NCBI RefSeq assembly: GCF_016909015.1
Contig: NZ_JAFBFA010000011.1
Span: 1-64,000, forward strand
DNA: 64,000 bases
From: Gracilibacillus alcaliphilus
GTDB taxonomy: Bacteria; Bacillota; Bacilli; Bacillales; Amphibacillaceae
Direction: 5' to 3'
A program made the position numbers and the translations under genes. Positions within the stretch are counted from its first letter, which is position 1. Every line of letters starts with the position of its first letter. Below, in pieces: positions 61,399 to 64,000 of this stretch. Under the pieces are notes generated by a model. That model worked only from the letters and a program-made list of their open reading frames with translations. It ran no database searches and had not been told where the DNA came from.

Positions 61399-62070
61399 CT
61401 ATACGACCATTACCTCTTTCCCAGCTTCTTTCAACAGATCATAATAAAAGGAATCTTCTCCGATAACCAGTACCCGGTCACAAAGCTCCTTAATCTCATC
61501 CATATCATGAGAAGTGTAGATAATCAGTTTGTTCCCTTCTGTGGCTTGGCGGCGCAGGTAGGCACCGATTTCCTTACGGGATTTCAAGTCAATTCCTACA
61601 GTCGGTTCATCAAGTAATAAGAGGGAAGGGTCATGAATCAAGCTAATCGCCAAATTTAATTTTCGCTGCATACCGCCGGATAGGTTCTTGACTGGTTCTT
61701 TCCAGCGGTCAAGACGCATATCTAAGCAGATTTTTTCAAGCTGGGCCTTGCTTTTTTTCTGCCATGAAAGTTTTTCGAAAAAAACCATATTTTCTTCAAC
61801 GGTTAACTGATTCCAAACGGCGATATCCTGAGGTACAAAGCCAATATGCTTTCTAATTTGAGACTTATCTTTTTTATAGTCCCAATCATTGAAATAGATA
61901 GAACCTGCGGTTGCTTTTGAGGTCGCAGCTAATATATTCAATAAGGTGGACTTCCCGGCTCCATTTTCTCCGACAAGTCCGACGATTTCTCCTTGTTGGG
62001 CGCTGAATGATAAATTTTCTAATATTTTCTTATGGTGATAGTGCTTCTGTAATCCTTCTACCTTAAGCAT
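61399..62070 (-). CDS. ABC-2 exporter ATP-binding protein
   Basis: 223 residues from ATG 62070 with GAGAGGAG upstream; an in-frame ATG at 62100 lies in the permease gene. Walker A G-E-N-G-A-G-K-S-T, signature L-S-G-G-M-Q-R-K, Walker B L-L-L-L-D-E-P, H-loop T-S-H-D. Overlaps the permease gene by 8 bases. Substrate of the exporter is unknown. Confidence 0.92.
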   Translation of the reverse strand: MLKVEGLQKHYHHKKILENLSFSAQQGEIVGLVGENGAGKSTLLNILAATSKATAGSIYFNDWDYKKDKSQIRKHIGFVPQDIAVWNQLTVEENMVFFEKLSWQKKSKAQLEKICLDMRLDRWKEPVKNLSGGMQRKLNLAISLIHDPSLLLLDEPTVGIDLKSRKEIGAYLRRQATEGNKLIIYTSHDMDEIKELCDRVLVIGEDSFYYDLLKEAGKEVMVV

Positions 62071-63184
62071 ATTTCTTCTCCTCTCTGATATACCAGACAA
62101 TCATCCCGATCAAACAAAGTATGAACCAGCCGATCGTTAGCTCCCCTGTTAAAAAGCGATAGAGTGGGTTTACATAAGGCAGCCAGTCTGCAGCTGTTTC
62201 CGTGCTGCCAAACGGCAGGATGGCTCCGCTCAACGCGACTAGGATAAGTGTCCATAGGATAGCGATGATATAACTGAAATAGGCATTTCTGATAATCGAC
62301 ACCAAAAGAAAAGCAAATAAACAAAGCATTAAGCGCAACGTCAATAGCGCCAAGATAGAAACAGATTCCTGATATAATCCATAAAACAATCCAGCGGTAG
62401 CCAAATCAATGATGAAAAAAACAGCAACATAAATGGCAATATTGATCAGCATGTAAAAGGTAAAGCTGTATTTCATAAAAGGAAAACGAATGGAGACACT
62501 GGCTTTTTGCTCCTTTATGACCCAATCAAATACAAATATCGTCATCAATAAAGTGACAAATGCCCAAACCATCCAGGGGTTCCATTGAATAAAACCGCCC
62601 GCTTCTGCTTGTGCTTGCCCTTGATAGCGAAACGAATGTCTTAACAAATCTTGTTCCTGCTGCACTTCTCGTGATTTTGCGACCACTTCCTCGACAGTCA
62701 AGTTCTGGGTGCCTTGCAGCTGCTGTTCTAATGCTATTACTGCATTTGCTGCTTTGACTCTTCCTGTTTCCTGCTGAATGATCGACACAATCATTTCTTT
62801 GACAGGGCGGTAAGCAAAGGAGCGATTGGTATAATAGGCTTCCAACAAATCCCGCCGTTCCCCAATATGGATTTGTTCTTCGTAACCGGTGCGAATAACA
62901 AAGACACTGTCCAATTCATGCTGCTTTACTTTTCTTAAGGCCTCTGTTTCACCTAAAATCGTTGCAGAAACGAGAGGAGAGTCTGCTATCTCATCAAATA
63001 AGGCATGGCTTGCTTCCGTATCATCTTCTAATACAATTCCAACCGGTACTTGAAAATCATCCTGAACAGTTTCTACAGTGCTAAGGAAGCCAATCGTTAT
63101 CGCAATAGGCAGCAGAAGCCAGCAGACAAGACTCAACCATTGCTTCTTCCATAGTAACAGACGTGTAGAGAGGATTTCTTTCAT
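62063..63184 (-). CDS. ABC-2 type exporter permease
   Basis: 373 residues: one N-terminal helix (W-L-S-L-V-C-W-L-L-L-P-I-A-I-T), a large extracytoplasmic region (about 40-180, with a coiled-coil-like Q-rich part), then five C-terminal helices. This YhgE/ABC2_membrane_3 layout pairs with a second similar permease encoded next to it, probably a heterodimer. Start overlaps the upstream gene by 4 bases. Confidence 0.85.
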   Translation of the reverse strand: MKEILSTRLLLWKKQWLSLVCWLLLPIAITIGFLSTVETVQDDFQVPVGIVLEDDTEASHALFDEIADSPLVSATILGETEALRKVKQHELDSVFVIRTGYEEQIHIGERRDLLEAYYTNRSFAYRPVKEMIVSIIQQETGRVKAANAVIALEQQLQGTQNLTVEEVVAKSREVQQEQDLLRHSFRYQGQAQAEAGGFIQWNPWMVWAFVTLLMTIFVFDWVIKEQKASVSIRFPFMKYSFTFYMLINIAIYVAVFFIIDLATAGLFYGLYQESVSILALLTLRLMLCLFAFLLVSIIRNAYFSYIIAILWTLILVALSGAILPFGSTETAADWLPYVNPLYRFLTGELTIGWFILCLIGMIVWYIREEKKYA

Positions 63185-64000
63185 GGCTGCATCCGCCCCT
63201 TTACAATGGAAATGACTCCAAGCAGTGCAAAGCCAGCCAGCATAGTAAGGGCTAATGCTTGGTAATCAGCATAAAAACGTCCATTCAGGCTGATTTGCTC
63301 TATCCAATAGAAGGCTTGATGGGCGAAGCTGAACTGAAACAGTTGTTCTAAATAAGCAGGAAAATAGATCATGGGCACAATGGCTCCACTGAATATAATA
63401 ACCAGTCCAGTAAACAGAGTGTGGACAAGTAATGTCAGCTTCTGTGATGGCACCAGCCAGTCTAGTAAAAGTAAACATTGTAAAAAGATAATACTATGCA
63501 GCAGCGTAAGCAGGGCAATCCGCACATAATTTTCGCTAACTAATGTCAAGTCCTCTAAAAAGTAGAGCAGTCCCGAAAATGTGAAGGCAGACATGACGAC
63601 GGTAATAAGCAATGTAACAACAATAGTGGCAATGGCTTGCTGAAATTCGGTAACCCCGTATAATTGCATCCGTGCCTTCATGCGCTGATCATGGTTTCGA
63701 TGTAACTGTGTGTATACAGTAAATAACCAAATAGTAACCAGGGTATACCAGCCAGCCAGACTAAAATAATGCAGAGGAGAGGCGGTGGCATGATTGGTAA
63801 TTTCCTGTTCGTTCACCACTTGATTACTTCCTAATACATAAAAGAAAAAATCAATAAATTGGTCAAATAACAGATCATTCCTTGCTTCACTGTCCATATC
63901 TAATTCTTTGGCGTAGTCATTGACAGTCAGGATATTGGCTTGCGAACCGCGAATATGCCGTGTAATGGTTTCGATTAGTTCATTGACTAATTGACTTTCA
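63181..64000 (-). CDS. ABC-2 type exporter permease, second subunit (N-terminus outside window)
   Basis: The frame is open to the right edge; the ATG at 63897 is internal because 34 further codons upstream have no stop and continue the extracytoplasmic region (E-L-I-E-T-I-T-R-H-I). Visible part: end of a soluble loop and about six helices with Q-W-quality hydrophobic segments. Partner of the preceding permease and ATPase. Confidence 0.8.
   Translation of the reverse strand, partial: ESQLVNELIETITRHIRGSQANILTVNDYAKELDMDSEARNDLLFDQFIDFFFYVLGSNQVVNEQEITNHATASPLHYFSLAGWYTLVTIWLFTVYTQLHRNHDQRMKARMQLYGVTEFQQAIATIVVTLLITVVMSAFTFSGLLYFLEDLTLVSENYVRIALLTLLHSIIFLQCLLLLDWLVPSQKLTLLVHTLFTGLVIIFSGAIVPMIYFPAYLEQLFQFSFAHQAFYWIEQISLNGRFYADYQALALTMLAGFALLGVISIVKGRMQP

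Noticed and set aside
1..64000. CRISPR array, rRNA or tRNA genes
   Set aside because: No regularly spaced repeats, rRNA sequence or cloverleaf pattern was recognised on either strand by eye.

Overview
The window is a chromosomal stretch of a low-GC Gram-positive bacterium of the family Bacillaceae. Gene content suggests a salt- or alkali-tolerant genus such as Gracilibacillus, Oceanobacillus or Virgibacillus: a complete seven-gene Mrp Na+/H+ antiporter, a CPA2-type cation/proton antiporter, AAGGAGG ribosome binding sites, lipoproteins with lipoboxes, cre boxes, a PhoP box, a LexA box of the Bacillus type, and ZTP and preQ1-I riboswitches. The genus is inference. No rRNA, tRNA, CRISPR array or phage structural gene was seen.

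Layout. 1-420: end of an IS3-family element. 601-756: a short membrane protein gene. 917-16844: a long operon for uptake and breakdown of cell-wall amino sugars (nagZ, two paralogous solute-binding lipoproteins, two permeases, a YesL-like protein, namZ/ybbC, murQ, a large phosphoesterase, an RpiR-type regulator, a BadF-type kinase, a double GNAT, anmK). It imports by ABC permeases rather than a MurP PTS, and its two glycosidases have no signal peptide, so the chemistry appears intracellular. 17013-18628: PhoP-box-controlled alkaline phosphatase with a LysM tail. 18733-24487: mrpABCDEFG on the minus strand. 25228-31185: DUF4317, a DnaJ-type mini zinc-finger protein, DUF421, EcsC and a CPA2 antiporter. 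31492-32631: a LexA-box promoter with a small unknown gene, an XRE regulator and a possible tiny ORF. 32752-33492: SIS-domain protein.

33782-49235 is the most unusual region: metY, a ribose-type ABC importer, mtnK, mtnA, a class II aldolase, an acylating aldehyde dehydrogenase, five single-domain BMC shell genes, pduL, a EutN-type vertex gene, a CoA-disulfide reductase-like flavoprotein and a two-subunit CoA transferase, all on the plus strand. The aldolase (C-terminal), aldehyde dehydrogenase (N-terminal) and PduL (N-terminal) carry helix-plus-linker extensions like encapsulation peptides; MtnK and MtnA do not. The simplest reading is a bacterial microcompartment for 5-methylthioribose and/or 5-deoxyribose: sugar import, 1-phosphorylation, isomerisation to the ribulose-1-phosphate, cleavage inside the shell to DHAP plus an aldehyde, then oxidation to acyl-CoA and acyl phosphate. 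MetY could re-fix released methanethiol.

49341-64000: an MFS exporter, a HAD phosphatase, serC behind a ZTP riboswitch with terminator, queF behind a preQ1-I riboswitch, a DinB protein, an IS110-family element, a polytopic membrane protein, the fructose operon fruRKA whose leader is split by a MITE-like insertion with flanking direct repeats, and an ABC-2 exporter that runs off the right edge.
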